Positions 28,700 through 40,000 of a stretch of 64,000 nt of DNA are shown piece by piece. Positions within the stretch are counted from its first letter, which is position 1. The number at the start of each line of letters is the position of its first letter. Source of the DNA: Streptococcus sanguinis (GTDB taxonomy: Bacteria; Bacillota; Bacilli; Lactobacillales; Streptococcaceae); contig NZ_CP054570.1 in the NCBI RefSeq assembly GCF_013343115.1, positions 2,106,501 through 2,170,500 on the forward strand, written 5' to 3'. The position numbers were made by a program, and so were the translations under genes. Under the pieces are notes generated by a model. It did not search any database. It worked only from the letters and a program-made list of their open reading frames with translations, and had not been told where the DNA came from.

Positions 28700-29524
28700 A
28701 TGAGAAAAAAAACGATAGGAGAAGTGTTGAAGCTTGCCCGGACTAATCAAGGGCTGAGTTTAGAGGAATTGTCAAAAAAGACAGATATCCAGCAGGATTT
28801 ACTGGAAGCGCTGGAACGAAATGACTATGATTTGCTTCCTAGTCCTTTCTATGCCCGCAGCTTTTTACGTAAATATGCTTGGGCTGTAGATTTGGATGAA
28901 TCTATTATTCTGGAGGCTTACGAAGCTGGTGAGATGATTGTCTTTGATGAAGTGGCACTGGCAGCAGATGAGGAATTTAGGAGCAGAAAAAATAAAAATA
29001 AAAGCTCTTTTCTGCCCTTGTTCTATTTTCTCTTATTAGCTTCAGCTATTGCTGCTTTCGTAGCTTACTATATCTGGAGCTATGCTCACACCAATTCGGT
29101 AAGTTTCAAAGCATCTAACAACAATTATAGTCTGGTTTCCTCTACAAGCACTAACAGTCAGAAGAGTTCCTTTTCTTCGGCTGATTCTAAGTCAGTTTCT
29201 TCCTCAGCTGGTAAATTGACAGTTAGTGGAAGCGGAGATAATTTGACTGCTGAGTACAGCGGAGCAAGTCAGCCTGTCAAAGTGACCGTTTCTGTGGAGC
29301 AAACGACCAATTTGGTAAGCATAAGCGATTCCGAACTAGCCGAAGGCATCACCTTATCTCCTGAAAAATCAAGCCAGACGGTTGCTCTTGAGCCAGGCAA
29401 TAAGTATCTTATTACGATAGCACCTGTTAAAGGAGCAACTGTGACGATAGAGGGACAAAAACTAGATACTTCGGCTTTGACTAGCGATAGTGGAACCATT
29501 AGTTTGAACATTACGAAAGGATAA
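28700..29524 (+). CDS. RodZ-like helix-turn-helix membrane protein (YmfM type)
   Basis: 274 residues: an N-terminal Cro/C1-type HTH (about 3-70, GEVLKLARTNQGLSLEELS), one transmembrane helix (about 104-126), a Ser-rich extracellular linker, and a C-terminal DUF4115-like beta domain. This is the RodZ layout, which links MreB or the elongasome to the wall in other bacteria; ovoid streptococci keep it. The ATG at 28700 is chosen for GGGAAAAG upstream; an earlier in-frame start would add ten unlikely residues. Confidence 0.82.
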   Translation: MRKKTIGEVLKLARTNQGLSLEELSKKTDIQQDLLEALERNDYDLLPSPFYARSFLRKYAWAVDLDESIILEAYEAGEMIVFDEVALAADEEFRSRKNKNKSSFLPLFYFLLLASAIAAFVAYYIWSYAHTNSVSFKASNNNYSLVSSTSTNSQKSSFSSADSKSVSSSAGKLTVSGSGDNLTAEYSGASQPVKVTVSVEQTTNLVSISDSELAEGITLSPEKSSQTVALEPGNKYLITIAPVKGATVTIEGQKLDTSALTSDSGTISLNITKG

Positions 29525-29540
29525 AAACGAAGGGAATCCC

Positions 29541-30080
29541 ATGAAAAAAGAAAATATTCCAAATGCCTTAACTCTTGTCAGGATTGCTTTAATCCCTGTA
29601 TTTGTTGTGATTTTAACATTCGGTCATTCTTCCATCATGCATATTTTGGCAGCTTTTATCTTTGCTTTTGCTAGTATAACTGATTATCTAGATGGTTATT
29701 TAGCTCGAAAGTGGGAAGTGGTAACAAACTTTGGTAAATTTGCTGATCCCATGGCTGATAAGCTTTTAGTGATGTCTGCTTTTATCATGTTGATCGAGAT
29801 GAAAATGGCTCCTGCCTGGGTTGTGGCTATTATTATTTGCCGGGAATTGGCAGTAACAGGTCTACGCTTGCTTTTAGTGGAAACAGGCGGTACAGTCTTA
29901 GCGGCTGCTATGCCAGGTAAAATCAAGACCTTCACGCAGATGTTTGCTATTATTTTTCTACTGATTCATTGGACTCTCTTAGGGCAAGTCCTTCTGTATA
30001 TCGCTTTAATCTTTACGATTTATTCTGGATATGACTACTTCAAGGGAAGTGCCTATCTCTTTAAAGATACCTTTAAATAA
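29541..30080 (+). CDS. pgsA: CDP-diacylglycerol-glycerol-3-phosphate 3-phosphatidyltransferase
   Basis: 179 residues with about five membrane helices. The CDP-alcohol phosphatidyltransferase signature is intact: DYLDGYLARKWEVVTNFG, then KFADPMADK, with all key Asp residues. It makes phosphatidylglycerol phosphate, the committed step to phosphatidylglycerol. It follows the rodZ-like gene by 16 bases, and ecfA1 starts one base after its stop. Confidence 0.95.
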   Translation: MKKENIPNALTLVRIALIPVFVVILTFGHSSIMHILAAFIFAFASITDYLDGYLARKWEVVTNFGKFADPMADKLLVMSAFIMLIEMKMAPAWVVAIIICRELAVTGLRLLLVETGGTVLAAAMPGKIKTFTQMFAIIFLLIHWTLLGQVLLYIALIFTIYSGYDYFKGSAYLFKDTFK

Positions 30081-30081
30081 T

Positions 30082-30918
30082 ATGGAAAATATCATCGAAG
30101 TAAGAAATCTTAAGTACAAATATGATAGTGAGTCTGAGAATTACACTTTAAATGATGTCTCCTTTCAAGTAAAAAAAGGGGAATGGCTGTCTATTGTCGG
30201 TCATAATGGGAGTGGAAAATCAACCACAGTTCGTTTGATTGACGGTCTTTTAGAAGCGGAAAGCGGAGATATTATTATCTCAGGCGATAAGCTAACAGCT
30301 GAAAACGTCTGGGAAAAACGCAGACAGATTGGCATGGTATTCCAAAATCCAGATAATCAGTTTGTCGGTGCAACTGTAGAAGACGATGTAGCCTTTGGTT
30401 TGGAAAATCAAGGGCTGGACTACGATCTGATGGTAGAGAGAGTCCAGCAGGCATTAGAGCTTGTTGGCATGCAGGATTTTAAGGAGCGTGAACCAGCTCG
30501 TCTTTCTGGAGGCCAGAAACAGCGGGTAGCTGTTGCAGGTGTGGTGGCTCTGAGACCGGATATTATTATTTTGGATGAAGCAACTAGCATGCTGGATCCA
30601 GAGGGGCGTTTGGATCTTATCCAGACCGTGAAAAAAATTAAAGATAGTAATCAGCTGACCGTCATTTCTATCACTCATGACCTGGATGAAATAGCCTTAA
30701 GCGACCGTGTTTTGGTCATGAAAGAGGGGCAGGTTGAATCTACCGCTACCCCGAGAGAGCTTTTTTCTCGAGAAGATTTGGAAGAGCTAGGATTGGATCA
30801 GCCATTTGTTAATCAGGTAAAGGCGGCTTTGCGTCAGTCAGGGTTTCCTCTGCCAGACTCTTACTTAACAGAAAAAGAATTGCAGGATCAACTATGGGCA
30901 TTACTCTCAAAAATGTAA
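30082..30918 (+). CDS. ecfA1: ECF transporter ATPase A1
   Basis: 278 residues, one ABC ATPase domain. Walker A is [10 protein letters not shown], the Q loop is [19 protein letters not shown], the signature is [10 protein letters not shown] and Walker B is [12 protein letters not shown]. With EcfA2 and EcfT it makes the shared energising module for group II ECF vitamin transporters, whose S components are encoded elsewhere. The ATG at 30082 follows the pgsA stop by one base. A longer frame starting inside pgsA is unlikely. Confidence 0.94.
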   Translation: MENIIEVRNLKYKYDSESENYTLNDVSFQVKKGEWLSIVGHNGSGKSTTVRLIDGLLEAESGDIIISGDKLTAENVWEKRRQIGMVFQNPDNQFVGATVEDDVAFGLENQGLDYDLMVERVQQALELVGMQDFKEREPARLSGGQKQRVAVAGVVALRPDIIILDEATSMLDPEGRLDLIQTVKKIKDSNQLTVISITHDLDEIALSDRVLVMKEGQVESTATPRELFSREDLEELGLDQPFVNQVKAALRQSGFPLPDSYLTEKELQDQLWALLSKM

Positions 30919-31733
30919 GTTATACTTATCAAGCTGGCACTCCTTTTGAGGGACCAGCGCTTTTTGGAGTGGATTTGGAGATAAAATCGGGCAGTTATAC
31001 AGCTCTTATCGGGCATACTGGCAGCGGTAAGTCAACCATTCTTCAGCTTTTAAATGGCTTGCTGGTTCCCAATCAGGGTAGTGTTGAAGTAGGCAGTACA
31101 GTCATCACAGCTGATTCTGTCAATAAAGACATTAAACAGGTGCGCAAGAAGGTCGGTCTGGTCTTTCAATTTCCAGAAAGTCAAGTTTTTGATGAAACAG
31201 TTTTGAAAGATGTGGCTTTTGGTCCTCAGAATTTTGGTGTTTCTAAGGAAGAAGCGGAAGCTTTGGCGCGTGAAAAGCTGCACTTGGTCGGGATTTCTGA
31301 GGATTTGTTCAATCGCAGTCCTTTCGAACTTTCTGGTGGCCAGATGCGTAGGGTAGCCATCGCTGGTATACTAGCCATGGAGCCCGATATCTTGGTTTTG
31401 GATGAGCCGACAGCAGGACTTGATCCATCCGGTCGAAAAGAACTGATGAGGCTCTTTGAAGAGCTGCATCGAGCTGGAATGACCATTGTTTTGGTAACTC
31501 ACCTAATGGATGATGTAGCAAACTTTGCTGATACAGTCTATGTTTTAGATAAGGGCAGAGTAGTCAAGAGTGGTCAGCCTGCTCAGGTCTTTCAAGATCT
31601 TGATTTTATGGAGAGTATTCAATTGGGTGTTCCTAAGATTACAAAATTTGCTCACGAATTGGCGGAGAAAGGGATGAATTTCTCGCATTATCCTATTACA
31701 ATTGAAGAATTCAAGGAGATCTTGCATGGATAA
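30894..31733 (+). CDS. ecfA2: ECF transporter ATPase A2
   Basis: 279 residues, paralogue of EcfA1. It has Walker [12 protein letters not shown] loop [20 protein letters not shown], signature [10 protein letters not shown] and Walker [13 protein letters not shown]. It overlaps ecfA1 by 25 bases and ecfT by 8, which suggests translational coupling and fixed stoichiometry. Confidence 0.94.
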   Translation: MGITLKNVSYTYQAGTPFEGPALFGVDLEIKSGSYTALIGHTGSGKSTILQLLNGLLVPNQGSVEVGSTVITADSVNKDIKQVRKKVGLVFQFPESQVFDETVLKDVAFGPQNFGVSKEEAEALAREKLHLVGISEDLFNRSPFELSGGQMRRVAIAGILAMEPDILVLDEPTAGLDPSGRKELMRLFEELHRAGMTIVLVTHLMDDVANFADTVYVLDKGRVVKSGQPAQVFQDLDFMESIQLGVPKITKFAHELAEKGMNFSHYPITIEEFKEILHG

Positions 31734-32520
31734 GTTGATTTTAGGTCGCTATATTCCCGGAAATTCAATCATCCATCGTTTGGATCCGCGGAGCAAGTTG
31801 CTGGCGATGTTTCTTTTTATTCTATTAATTTTCTGGGCTAATAATCTTGTGACCAATCTGCTGTTGTTTGTTTTCGTTTTTAGTTTGGTCTTGCTGTCCA
31901 AGGTTCCTTTGAAGTTCTTTTTAAAGGGTATCCAGTCCATGGTTTTTATCATAGCTTTTACCACCTTGTTTCAGCTGTTTTTGACCTCGGGAGGGGCCAC
32001 AATCTTTCGATTCGCTTTTGTCAGAATTACAGAACTAGGACTGTCACAGGCCGGCATTATTTTTAGCCGCTTTATTCTGATTATTTTCTTTTCTACTCTT
32101 CTGACTCTGACAACGACACCCTTAAGCTTGTCTGATGCCGTAGAGTCTTTGCTGAAACCTCTGAAGGTTTTCAAGGTGCCAGCACATGAGATTGGCCTGA
32201 TGCTTTCTATGAGCCTACGTTTCGTTCCAACTTTAATGGATGATACTACTAGGATTATGAATGCTCAGAGGGCGCGTGGTGTTGACTTTGGCGAGGGAAA
32301 GCTTGTTCAAAAGGTTAAATCTATTATTCCCATTCTAATCCCTTTGTTTGCTTCTAGTTTTAAAAGGGCAGATGCTCTAGCGATTGCCATGGAAGCTCGT
32401 GGCTATAATGGAGGTGAGGGCCGGACACGTTTTCGCCGTTTGGCATGGAAAAGAAATGACAGCTTGGCTATTATTAGCTTATTTATATTAGGTATTCTAC
32501 TTTATATATTGAAAAACTGA
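31726..32520 (+). CDS. ecfT: ECF transporter transmembrane subunit T
   Basis: 264 residues with about five to six membrane helices and the two coupling-helix motifs containing Ala-Arg-Gly ([10 protein letters not shown], then [15 protein letters not shown]), which dock into the ATPase grooves. It ends the pgsA-ecf run. The ATG at 31726 has AAGGAG upstream. No strong terminator was seen directly after it. Confidence 0.94.
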   Translation: MDKLILGRYIPGNSIIHRLDPRSKLLAMFLFILLIFWANNLVTNLLLFVFVFSLVLLSKVPLKFFLKGIQSMVFIIAFTTLFQLFLTSGGATIFRFAFVRITELGLSQAGIIFSRFILIIFFSTLLTLTTTPLSLSDAVESLLKPLKVFKVPAHEIGLMLSMSLRFVPTLMDDTTRIMNAQRARGVDFGEGKLVQKVKSIIPILIPLFASSFKRADALAIAMEARGYNGGEGRTRFRRLAWKRNDSLAIISLFILGILLYILKN

Positions 32521-32665
32521 CCTGTTGTTTAAAGTGTCTTTAGAGAATAGTATAAGTTAAACTTGTCTATTTTTTGCTTGGTCAAAGAAAATATTTGGCA
32601 AAAAAGCTGTAAAAGTCTGTTTTTAACGTCTAAACTAAATGTTCTTGTAACGTTTGACTTGGTAA

Positions 32666-32682
32666 TGTAACTTTTTGGTAAT
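32666..32682 (+). promoter_or_regulatory. Possible WalR (VicR) box upstream of the LysM protein gene
   Basis: TGTAAC-N5-GGTAAT matches the WalR/VicR direct repeat TGTWAH-N5-TGTWAH except at one position. WalR controls several LysM and hydrolase genes in streptococci, so the location is plausible. The upstream part of this 210-bp gap also has a second TGTAAC but no clear partner. Confidence 0.4.
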
Positions 32683-32730
32683 ATTTTATGTGTAAGATAG
32701 TATTATCACCGAAAGGAGAATTACATTTTA

Positions 32731-33321
32731 ATGAACAAAAAAACAGCAAAATGGACTTTAACAGGTGCAGTCGCTGCAGCGGCTTTCTTGGTTTCAGGTA
32801 TTGCGAATGCTGAGACCTATACAGTTGAAGCCGGTGATACTTTATCAGCTATTGCTAACGAAAAAAATACAACTCTTGAGAAATTAGTAGAGTTAAACAA
32901 GATTGCAGATCCAAATCACATCCGTGTTGGTCAAATCTTGGAACTTGGAAATAGTGCCAAAACGTCTGAAACAAGCGTAGCAGCAACTGCAACTCCCGTA
33001 AATAATTATGCAGCACCTGCAGCAACAGCTAATTCAGCAGCAACTTCAGGAGGCCTTGTACTTAGCAATGGTAATACCGCTGGTGCAACTGGTTCTTATG
33101 CAGCATCACGTATGGCAGAAATGACAGGTGTTCCTGCATCAACTTGGGAAGCTATTATTGCCCGTGAATCAAATGGTCAAGTAGATGCTTACAACCCTTC
33201 AGGTGCTAGTGGTCTTTTCCAAACGATGCCAGGTTGGGGATCAACAGCTACTGTTGATGATCAAATTCAATCAGCCTATAGCGCCTATAGTGCTCAAGGA
33301 CTTTCAGCTTGGGGTTACTAA
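32731..33321 (+). CDS. Secreted LysM protein with transglycosylase-like C-terminus
   Basis: 196 residues: signal peptide (about 1-27, cleavage after ANA), one LysM peptidoglycan-binding domain (about 28-73, [20 protein letters not shown]), an Ala/Thr-rich linker, and a short C-terminal domain with [25 protein letters not shown]. That resembles the catalytic core of SLT lytic transglycosylases, with the Glu in RESNG as the possible catalytic acid. It ends LSAWGY like several short streptococcal wall proteins. It probably binds and trims the wall; enzymatic activity is inferred. It is a single gene with its own terminator. Confidence 0.82.
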   Translation: MNKKTAKWTLTGAVAAAAFLVSGIANAETYTVEAGDTLSAIANEKNTTLEKLVELNKIADPNHIRVGQILELGNSAKTSETSVAATATPVNNYAAPAATANSAATSGGLVLSNGNTAGATGSYAASRMAEMTGVPASTWEAIIARESNGQVDAYNPSGASGLFQTMPGWGSTATVDDQIQSAYSAYSAQGLSAWGY

Positions 33322-33333
33322 GATAAAAATAAG

Positions 33334-33360
33334 AAAACCACAGAAACTCTGTGGTTTTTT
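33334..33360 (+). terminator. Terminator after the LysM protein gene
   Basis: AAAACCACAG and CTGTGGTTTT form a perfect 10-bp stem (11 with the next A-T pair), followed by more T residues. Confidence 0.92.
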
Positions 33361-33455
33361 GGTTTACAAAAAATTGACAATTTATAAGCAGAAAATGATA
33401 GTTTAGATAAAGATTTAAAGGTTACAAACTTATCTGGATTGACAGGTGTGTAAAG

Positions 33456-34103
33456 TTATGAAAAGTGTTCATTCAATATTTTTAAAATGAGATTGGGAGA
33501 ATCAGCTAGTAAATCTGCTCCATTTTCTAGTAACTCTTTTTGACTGCCAAAGCCCCAAAGGACTCCTAGAGTTGAGATTCCTACTTCTTTACCGCCAATT
33601 ATATCAAACTTTGTATCGCCTATAATTATGGTTTCTTCTGGATTTGCATCTAGTGTTTGCAATGCTCGACGCAGAACATCTGCTTTATGGAATGAATCCG
33701 GCAGTGAGCCAAAAATATCATCAAATTGGTCAGAGATAGCTAGATTTGCTAATAAATCTTGTGCTGTGGGTTGATTTTTACTCGTTGTTACATAAATCTG
33801 ATAGCCGGCTTCTTTTAACTGTGTCAGCAATTCAGGTATCCCCTCATAGAGGCGGACGCCCCAGATGCCTTTTTTCTTATAGAAGCTACGATAATAGTTA
33901 ATCGCTTCTGGGACTTGGCTTTCTTCAAGAACGGAGGCGAAGCTTACTTCCAGAGGCGGCCCCATAAAACTTTTGATAATACTTTCTTCAGGGCACTCTT
34001 TTCCAAGTTGTTTAAAGCTGTATTCAAAGGATTTTTGGATGCCCTTTGAACTGTCAACTAAAGTTCCATCCAAATCAAAGAAGATATATTTCAAATGATT
34101 CAT
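33456..34103 (-). CDS. HAD hydrolase, phosphoglycolate phosphatase-like
   Basis: 215 residues, HAD superfamily subfamily IA. Motif I is FFDLDGTLVDSS, motif II is VTTSKN, and motif IV GDTKFDIIGG with the Asp pair. The helical cap (about 15-80) suggests small phosphorylated metabolites as substrates; the exact one cannot be read from sequence. It lies downstream of sdaAA on the same strand with a 51-bp gap that contains a perfect 18-bp palindrome. Confidence 0.82.
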   Translation of the reverse strand: MNHLKYIFFDLDGTLVDSSKGIQKSFEYSFKQLGKECPEESIIKSFMGPPLEVSFASVLEESQVPEAINYYRSFYKKKGIWGVRLYEGIPELLTQLKEAGYQIYVTTSKNQPTAQDLLANLAISDQFDDIFGSLPDSFHKADVLRRALQTLDANPEETIIIGDTKFDIIGGKEVGISTLGVLWGFGSQKELLENGADLLADSPNLILKILNEHFS

Positions 34104-34135
34104 CTTGTCTCCTTGTTTACTATCTAGTAAATCTA

Positions 34136-34153
34136 CTTGACAAATTTGTCAAG
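34136..34153. repeat. Perfect palindrome CTTGACAAATTTGTCAAG
   Basis: An uninterrupted 18-bp palindrome between sdaAA and the HAD gene. TTGACAA/TTGTCAA is a one-base variant of the TTTACAA/TTGTAAA elements. It looks like a dimeric-regulator site more than a terminator because there is no loop and no T-run. Confidence 0.55.
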
Positions 34154-34154
34154 G

Positions 34155-35027
34155 TTATTCTCCAAAGATTTCTTTTGAAAGTCTGCGTCCTGTAGGTGTT
34201 GTAGCTAGACCGCCCTCAGCTGTTTCTCTGAAAGCAGTAGGCAGGCTTGACCCAACTTGATACATGGCGTCAATGACTTCGTCAACAGGAATTTTAGATT
34301 CGATTCCCGCAAGAGCCATATCAGCTGCAATAAATGCGTAACTGGCTCCCATAGCATTTCGCTTGACACAAGGCACTTCCACCAGACCAGCTACTGGATC
34401 ACAAATCAAGCCTAGCATGTTTTTAATGACAAAACAAATAGCTTGACTGGCTTGAAAAGGTGAACCTCCAGCAGCCAGAACTAAAGCAGCTGCGCTCATA
34501 GCTGAAGCGGAGCCAACCTCAGCTTGACAGCCACCTTCAGCACCCGAAATTGAGGCGTTATTTGCAATGACTAGGCCAAAAGCGCCTGCAGCTAATAGAA
34601 AGTTTAGCTGTTCTTCTTCTGAGAGGCCTAATTTTTCGATAGCTGATGTAAGGACAGCAGGCAGACAGCCAGCACTGCCAGCCGTTGGTGTAGCACAAAC
34701 CAAGCCCATTTTAGCATTGTGCTCATTGACAGCAATAGCATTTTTTGCAGCAGTCAGCACAGTATGGTCTGATAAAGTCTTTCCTGACTGGATATAGTTG
34801 TCAAGTTTAGCTGCGTCTCCACCAGTCAATCCGCTGCGAGACTTGCTCTCATCGAGTCCAAGAAGGACAGAGGCTTTCATGACTTCCAGATTGCGATGCA
34901 TTAGCCGCAGGACTTCATCTCTTTCGCGACCAGTTAATTCATACTCAGTAGCAATCATCAATTCAGCAATATTTCCTTGGTAATCTAAATCAGCTTGCTC
35001 TACCAATTCTTTGATGGAATAAAACAT
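34155..35027 (-). CDS. sdaAA: L-serine dehydratase, alpha subunit
   Basis: 290 residues. Two-subunit, iron-sulfur-dependent serine dehydratases convert L-serine to pyruvate and ammonia. Cys residues that would bind the 4Fe-4S cluster are in VCATPTAGSAGCLP, ICDPVAGLVEVPCVKRN and GGCQAEVGSASAM. It starts eight bases after sdaAB ends, so both subunits are made from one message. Confidence 0.94.
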   Translation of the reverse strand: MFYSIKELVEQADLDYQGNIAELMIATEYELTGRERDEVLRLMHRNLEVMKASVLLGLDESKSRSGLTGGDAAKLDNYIQSGKTLSDHTVLTAAKNAIAVNEHNAKMGLVCATPTAGSAGCLPAVLTSAIEKLGLSEEEQLNFLLAAGAFGLVIANNASISGAEGGCQAEVGSASAMSAAALVLAAGGSPFQASQAICFVIKNMLGLICDPVAGLVEVPCVKRNAMGASYAFIAADMALAGIESKIPVDEVIDAMYQVGSSLPTAFRETAEGGLATTPTGRRLSKEIFGE

Positions 35028-35035
35028 ATTTTCTC

Positions 35036-35707
35036 CTATTTAAAGAAATTCACATTATGCAGATGAGGAATATTGCGAATTTCATCGATGGCTTCCTCAC
35101 AGCTGCGGCTGTCAACTTCAATAATCATAATCGCTTTTTCTCCAGCCTTCTCACGAGTGACATTCATCTGAGCTATATTGATATTGTAGCGTGATAGAGC
35201 TTCAGTGACATGGGCAATCATGCCTGGGACATCCTGGTGGACGATAATGATGGTCGGAGTATTCATGCTCAGAGATACTGAAAAGCCATTCAACTCTGTT
35301 ACTTGAATGTTGCCCCCACCGATAGAGACTCCAGTCACACTGATTGTTTTATGGTCATTTTTGACAGTAATCTTTGTCGTATTTGGGTGAGGAGCATTGC
35401 TATCTTTTTGAATGGTCCAGACAATCTTGATGCCGCGTTTATAGGCAATTTCAAGGCTGTTAGGAATCTCTGGATCATCTGTATCCATACCTAAAATCCC
35501 TGCTACAAGAGCCAAGTCAGTTCCGTGACCTCGGTAAGTTTTGGCGAAAGAGTTAAAGAGCTGGAACTCTACCTCTGTTGGCTCATCGTTAAAAATAGAG
35601 GAGACAATTTTTCCAATACGGACGGCACCTGCCGTATGGCTGCTTGATGGACCTATCATCACAGGTCCGATAATATCAAAAACAGATTGAAATCTTAGTG
35701 AAGTCAT
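35036..35707 (-). CDS. sdaAB: L-serine dehydratase, beta subunit
   Basis: 223 residues. The N-terminal half has the SDH beta motif GPVMIGPSSSHTAGAVRIG, and the C-terminal half is an ACT domain (about 148-220) that may sense serine. The ATG at 35707 (MTSLRF) has AAGGAG upstream and is preferred to a start 11 codons earlier. An extended -10 on the minus strand (TGTTATAAT, around 35739-35747) lies about 32 bases upstream. Confidence 0.94.
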   Translation of the reverse strand: MTSLRFQSVFDIIGPVMIGPSSSHTAGAVRIGKIVSSIFNDEPTEVEFQLFNSFAKTYRGHGTDLALVAGILGMDTDDPEIPNSLEIAYKRGIKIVWTIQKDSNAPHPNTTKITVKNDHKTISVTGVSIGGGNIQVTELNGFSVSLSMNTPTIIIVHQDVPGMIAHVTEALSRYNINIAQMNVTREKAGEKAIMIIEVDSRSCEEAIDEIRNIPHLHNVNFFK

Positions 35708-35839
35708 GATTTCTCCTTGCAGCTTATTTTTTATTTTCATTATAACAAAGTTAAGGGCTTTCTGCTGATTTTTTAAATGAATTAAAAGTGGATATTATAA
35801 AATTTTGCTAGATAGGAAAGTAAACGAGAAAATCAATAA

Positions 35840-35857
35840 GTTTACAAAGTTGTAAAC
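35840..35857. repeat. Intergenic GTTTACAA-AG-TTGTAAAC inverted repeat
   Basis: A perfect 8-bp inverted repeat with a two-base centre, in the divergent gap between sdaAB and mnmA. A further ATTTACAATT follows at 35861. Confidence 0.55.
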
Positions 35858-35894
35858 ATAATTTACAATTAATAAATTTAGTTAAATTTCTGAG

Positions 35895-35923
35895 TTGTTT
35901 TCCGAGTCCTTTCGTGCTATAAT
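35895..35923 (+). promoter_or_regulatory. Promoter of mnmA
   Basis: TTGTTT, a 17-bp spacer and TATAAT with a TGC extension. The leader of about 75 bases contains two copies of CGACCTTCAATCGT. Confidence 0.7.
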
Positions 35924-35937
35924 AGGCCTTGCTCAAG

Positions 35938-37127
<1,190 letters not shown>

Positions 37128-37146
37128 CTGGAGTTAAATAAAAACG

Positions 37147-37761
37147 ATGAGTTCTCAATTTTTTTATGCATTTATGGCATTTTTCGCTATAATGAACCCA
37201 ATTTCAAATCTTCCTGCTTACATGGCTTTAGTAGCAGATGATAGTCAAAAAATTTCACGAAAAATTGCTTTTAGGAGTCTTTTGATTGCCTTTGTTATTG
37301 TAACTGTTTTTATCTTTTCAGGAGATTTCATTTTTAAAGTATTTGGAATTACAATTGTTTCTTTCAGAATTGCTGGTGGAATATTAGTGGCCGTTATCGG
37401 TTATCATATGATTAATGGTAATCATTCACCCAGCTATAAAGGAATGGAGCAGCAAGCAGTAAATTCAGATCCAATGTCTATTGCTATTTCTCCTCTTGCA
37501 ATGCCACTTTTTGCGGGACCAGGTACAATTACAACTGCTTTAAGTCTGGCTAATGGAGGTTTGCAGAATCAACTGATAACCGTAGTTGCTTTTGCTCTAC
37601 TATGTGTCATCACTTATCTCCTGTTAAGAAGTGCAAAACAAATTGCAGGCTTCTTGGGAGAAAATTTGATGAAAATTATAACGAAAATGATGGGACTTTT
37701 ACTATTCTCGATAGGAATACAGATGATTATCGTCAGTGTGCAGACCTTGCTCAAACAGTGA
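37147..37761 (+). CDS. MarC-family integral membrane protein
   Basis: 204 residues with six hydrophobic helices. The N-terminal FFAIMNPISNLPAYMAL and the repeated motif LAMPLFAGPGTITTALSL are hallmarks of the MarC/YchE/UPF0056 family. Despite the name, no role in multidrug resistance is established and transport substrates are unknown. It is close behind mnmA and is probably co-transcribed. Confidence 0.85.
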   Translation: MSSQFFYAFMAFFAIMNPISNLPAYMALVADDSQKISRKIAFRSLLIAFVIVTVFIFSGDFIFKVFGITIVSFRIAGGILVAVIGYHMINGNHSPSYKGMEQQAVNSDPMSIAISPLAMPLFAGPGTITTALSLANGGLQNQLITVVAFALLCVITYLLLRSAKQIAGFLGENLMKIITKMMGLLLFSIGIQMIIVSVQTLLKQ

Positions 37762-37767
37762 TTTGCA

Positions 37768-37795
37768 TTGACAAAACGATTTGATTTGATAAAAT
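37768..37795 (+). promoter_or_regulatory. Promoter of mnmG
   Basis: TTGACA, a 16-bp spacer and TAAAAT. The leader of about 100 bases holds a hairpin TGCAGG / CCTGCA (37836-37841 and 37851-37856) with a T-rich loop. Confidence 0.78.
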
Positions 37796-37905
37796 AGCTT
37801 TAACAATAGTCATGATGGTCAAAGCTCATGGATGTTGCAGGCTTTTTTGTCCTGCACTTCTGGAGACTTGGCCTTTTTTGGTGAAAAAAAACGAAGGAAA
37901 AAGAA

Positions 37906-39813
37906 ATGTCACACAATTTTACTGAAAGTTATGATATTATCGTGATTGGAGCAGGGCATGCTGGGGTTGAGGCATCGCTGGCTGCTAGTCGAATGGGTTG
38001 CAAGGTTCTTTTAGCAACCATCAATATTGAGATGCTGGCTTTTATGCCCTGCAATCCTTCTATCGGAGGGTCTGCTAAAGGGATTGTCGTTCGTGAAGTA
38101 GATGCTTTGGGTGGGGAGATGGCCAAGAATATTGACAAGAGCTATATCCAAATGAAGATGCTCAATACTGGTAAAGGACCCGCTGTTCGGGCTCTTCGGG
38201 CCCAGGCGGATAAGGAAGTTTACTCCAAAGAAATGCGGAAGACTGTTGAAAATCAAGAAAATCTGACTCTGCGGCAAACCATGATTAATGAAATCTTGGT
38301 AGAAGATGGTAAGGTAATTGGGGTTAAAACGGCAACTCATCAGGAGTATGCAGCTAAAGCCGTCATTGTTACGACTGGAACAGCCTTGCGGGGAGAAATT
38401 ATTATTGGTGATCTTAAGTATTCATCTGGTCCAAACCATAGCTTAGCAGCCATTCCTTTGGCAGATAATCTGCGTGATCTAGGATTTGAAATTGGTCGTT
38501 TTAAAACTGGAACTCCTCCACGTGTTAAGGCGTCATCTATCAATTATGATGTGACCGAGATTCAGCCAGGTGATGAAAAAGCCAATCATTTCTCTTACAC
38601 ATCTCGTGATGAAGACTATGTGAAAGATCAAGTGCCTTGCTGGTTGACTTATACCAATGCAGAAAGTCATGAAATTATCCAAAATAACCTGCATCGTGCT
38701 CCTATGTTTTCAGGTATCGTTAAGGGTGTGGGACCTCGCTATTGCCCGTCAATCGAGGATAAGATTGTCCGTTTTGCGGATAAGGAACGCCACCAGCTTT
38801 TCTTAGAACCTGAGGGTCGTGATACAGAAGAAGTTTATGTGCAGGGGCTGTCAACCAGTTTGCCAGAAGATGTACAGAAGGACTTGGTTCACTCTATCAA
38901 GGGGCTAGAAAATGCTGAGATGATGCGGACAGGCTATGCCATTGAGTACGATATGATTATGCCCCACCAGTTGCGGGCAACCTTGGAAACCAAGAAAATT
39001 TCTGGGCTCTTTACAGCAGGTCAGACCAATGGGACTTCTGGTTATGAAGAAGCTGCAGGTCAAGGGATTATTGCTGGGATAAATGCGGCCTTGAAAATCC
39101 AAGGTAAGCCGGAGCTGATTCTGAAGCGCAGTGATGGTTACATTGGAGTCATGATTGATGATTTGGTGACCAAGGGAACTGTAGAACCTTACCGACTCTT
39201 GACTAGCCGAGCTGAGTACCGTTTGATTCTCCGCCATGACAATGCAGATATGCGTTTGACAGAGCTGGGACGAGAAATTGGTCTGGTAGATGATGAGCGC
39301 TGGGCTCGTTTCGAGATTAAAAAGAATCAATTTGACAATGAAATGAAGCGTTTGGAATCCATCAAGCTAAAGCCTGTCAAGGAAACCAATGCCAAGGTAG
39401 AAGCACTTGGTTTTAAGCCTCTGACAGATGCAGTAACTGCCAAAGAATTTATAAGACGACCGGAAGTGTCTTATCAAGATGTGGTTCAGTTCATTGGTCC
39501 AGCTGCAGAAGAGCTTGATGAAAAGATTATCGAGTTGCTTGAGACAGAGATTAAGTACGAAGGCTATATTTCCAAAGCTCTTGATCAGGTTGAAAAGATG
39601 AAGCGCATGGAAGAGAAGCGGATTCCAGCAAATATTGACTGGGATGATATTGATTCGATTGCGACAGAAGCGCGGCAAAAGTTCAAGAAAATTAATCCAG
39701 AAACGATTGGTCAGGCAAGTCGTATTTCTGGTGTCAATCCAGCAGATATTTCTATTTTGATGGTTTACTTAGAAGGCAAGTCTAGAAGCATTTCTAAAAA
39801 TCAAGCGAAGTAA
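37906..39813 (+). CDS. mnmG: tRNA uridine 5-carboxymethylaminomethyl modification enzyme, FAD subunit
   Basis: 635 residues. FAD-binding motif [12 protein letters not shown] at the N-terminus, the GidA signature [15 protein letters not shown] with its redox Cys, and C-terminal helical domain binding MnmE and tRNA. With MnmE it installs the C5 group of wobble uridine. The start has GAAGGAAAAAG upstream. A terminator follows. Confidence 0.96.
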   Translation: MSHNFTESYDIIVIGAGHAGVEASLAASRMGCKVLLATINIEMLAFMPCNPSIGGSAKGIVVREVDALGGEMAKNIDKSYIQMKMLNTGKGPAVRALRAQADKEVYSKEMRKTVENQENLTLRQTMINEILVEDGKVIGVKTATHQEYAAKAVIVTTGTALRGEIIIGDLKYSSGPNHSLAAIPLADNLRDLGFEIGRFKTGTPPRVKASSINYDVTEIQPGDEKANHFSYTSRDEDYVKDQVPCWLTYTNAESHEIIQNNLHRAPMFSGIVKGVGPRYCPSIEDKIVRFADKERHQLFLEPEGRDTEEVYVQGLSTSLPEDVQKDLVHSIKGLENAEMMRTGYAIEYDMIMPHQLRATLETKKISGLFTAGQTNGTSGYEEAAGQGIIAGINAALKIQGKPELILKRSDGYIGVMIDDLVTKGTVEPYRLLTSRAEYRLILRHDNADMRLTELGREIGLVDDERWARFEIKKNQFDNEMKRLESIKLKPVKETNAKVEALGFKPLTDAVTAKEFIRRPEVSYQDVVQFIGPAAEELDEKIIELLETEIKYEGYISKALDQVEKMKRMEEKRIPANIDWDDIDSIATEARQKFKKINPETIGQASRISGVNPADISILMVYLEGKSRSISKNQAK

Positions 39814-39820
39814 CTCTTGT

Positions 39821-39854
39821 AAAAGGCTTAGTTTCCTTTGGGAAGCAGCCTTTT
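39821..39854 (+). terminator. Terminator after mnmG
   Basis: AAAAGGCT and AGCCTTTT pair, with inner TTTCC / GGGAA pairing, and a T-rich end. Confidence 0.8.
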
Positions 39855-39859
39855 TGTGT

Positions 39860-39892
39860 AAGTTTACAAGGGGTTGACAAGATTGTAAACTT
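39860..39892. repeat. Intergenic AAGTTTACAA ... TTGTAAACTT inverted repeat
   Basis: Perfect 10-bp arms separated by 13 bases that themselves contain TTGACAA. It directly follows the mnmG terminator and precedes gdpP, so it is a third motif copy within one site. Confidence 0.55.
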
Positions 39893-40000
39893 TGAAAGAC
39901 TGTTTTTCGCTTCCTTTACCCTTGTTAAATGCTTTGATTATTGGGAGAAATTCGCTTTTTTCTAGGATTTATGGTAAAATGGCGGAATAAGAGGTCTATG

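Noticed and set aside
37813-37923. Leader peptide frame upstream of mnmG starting at ATGGTCAAAGC
   Set aside because: It has no Shine-Dalgarno sequence and would overlap the mnmG start; the hairpin explains the region better.
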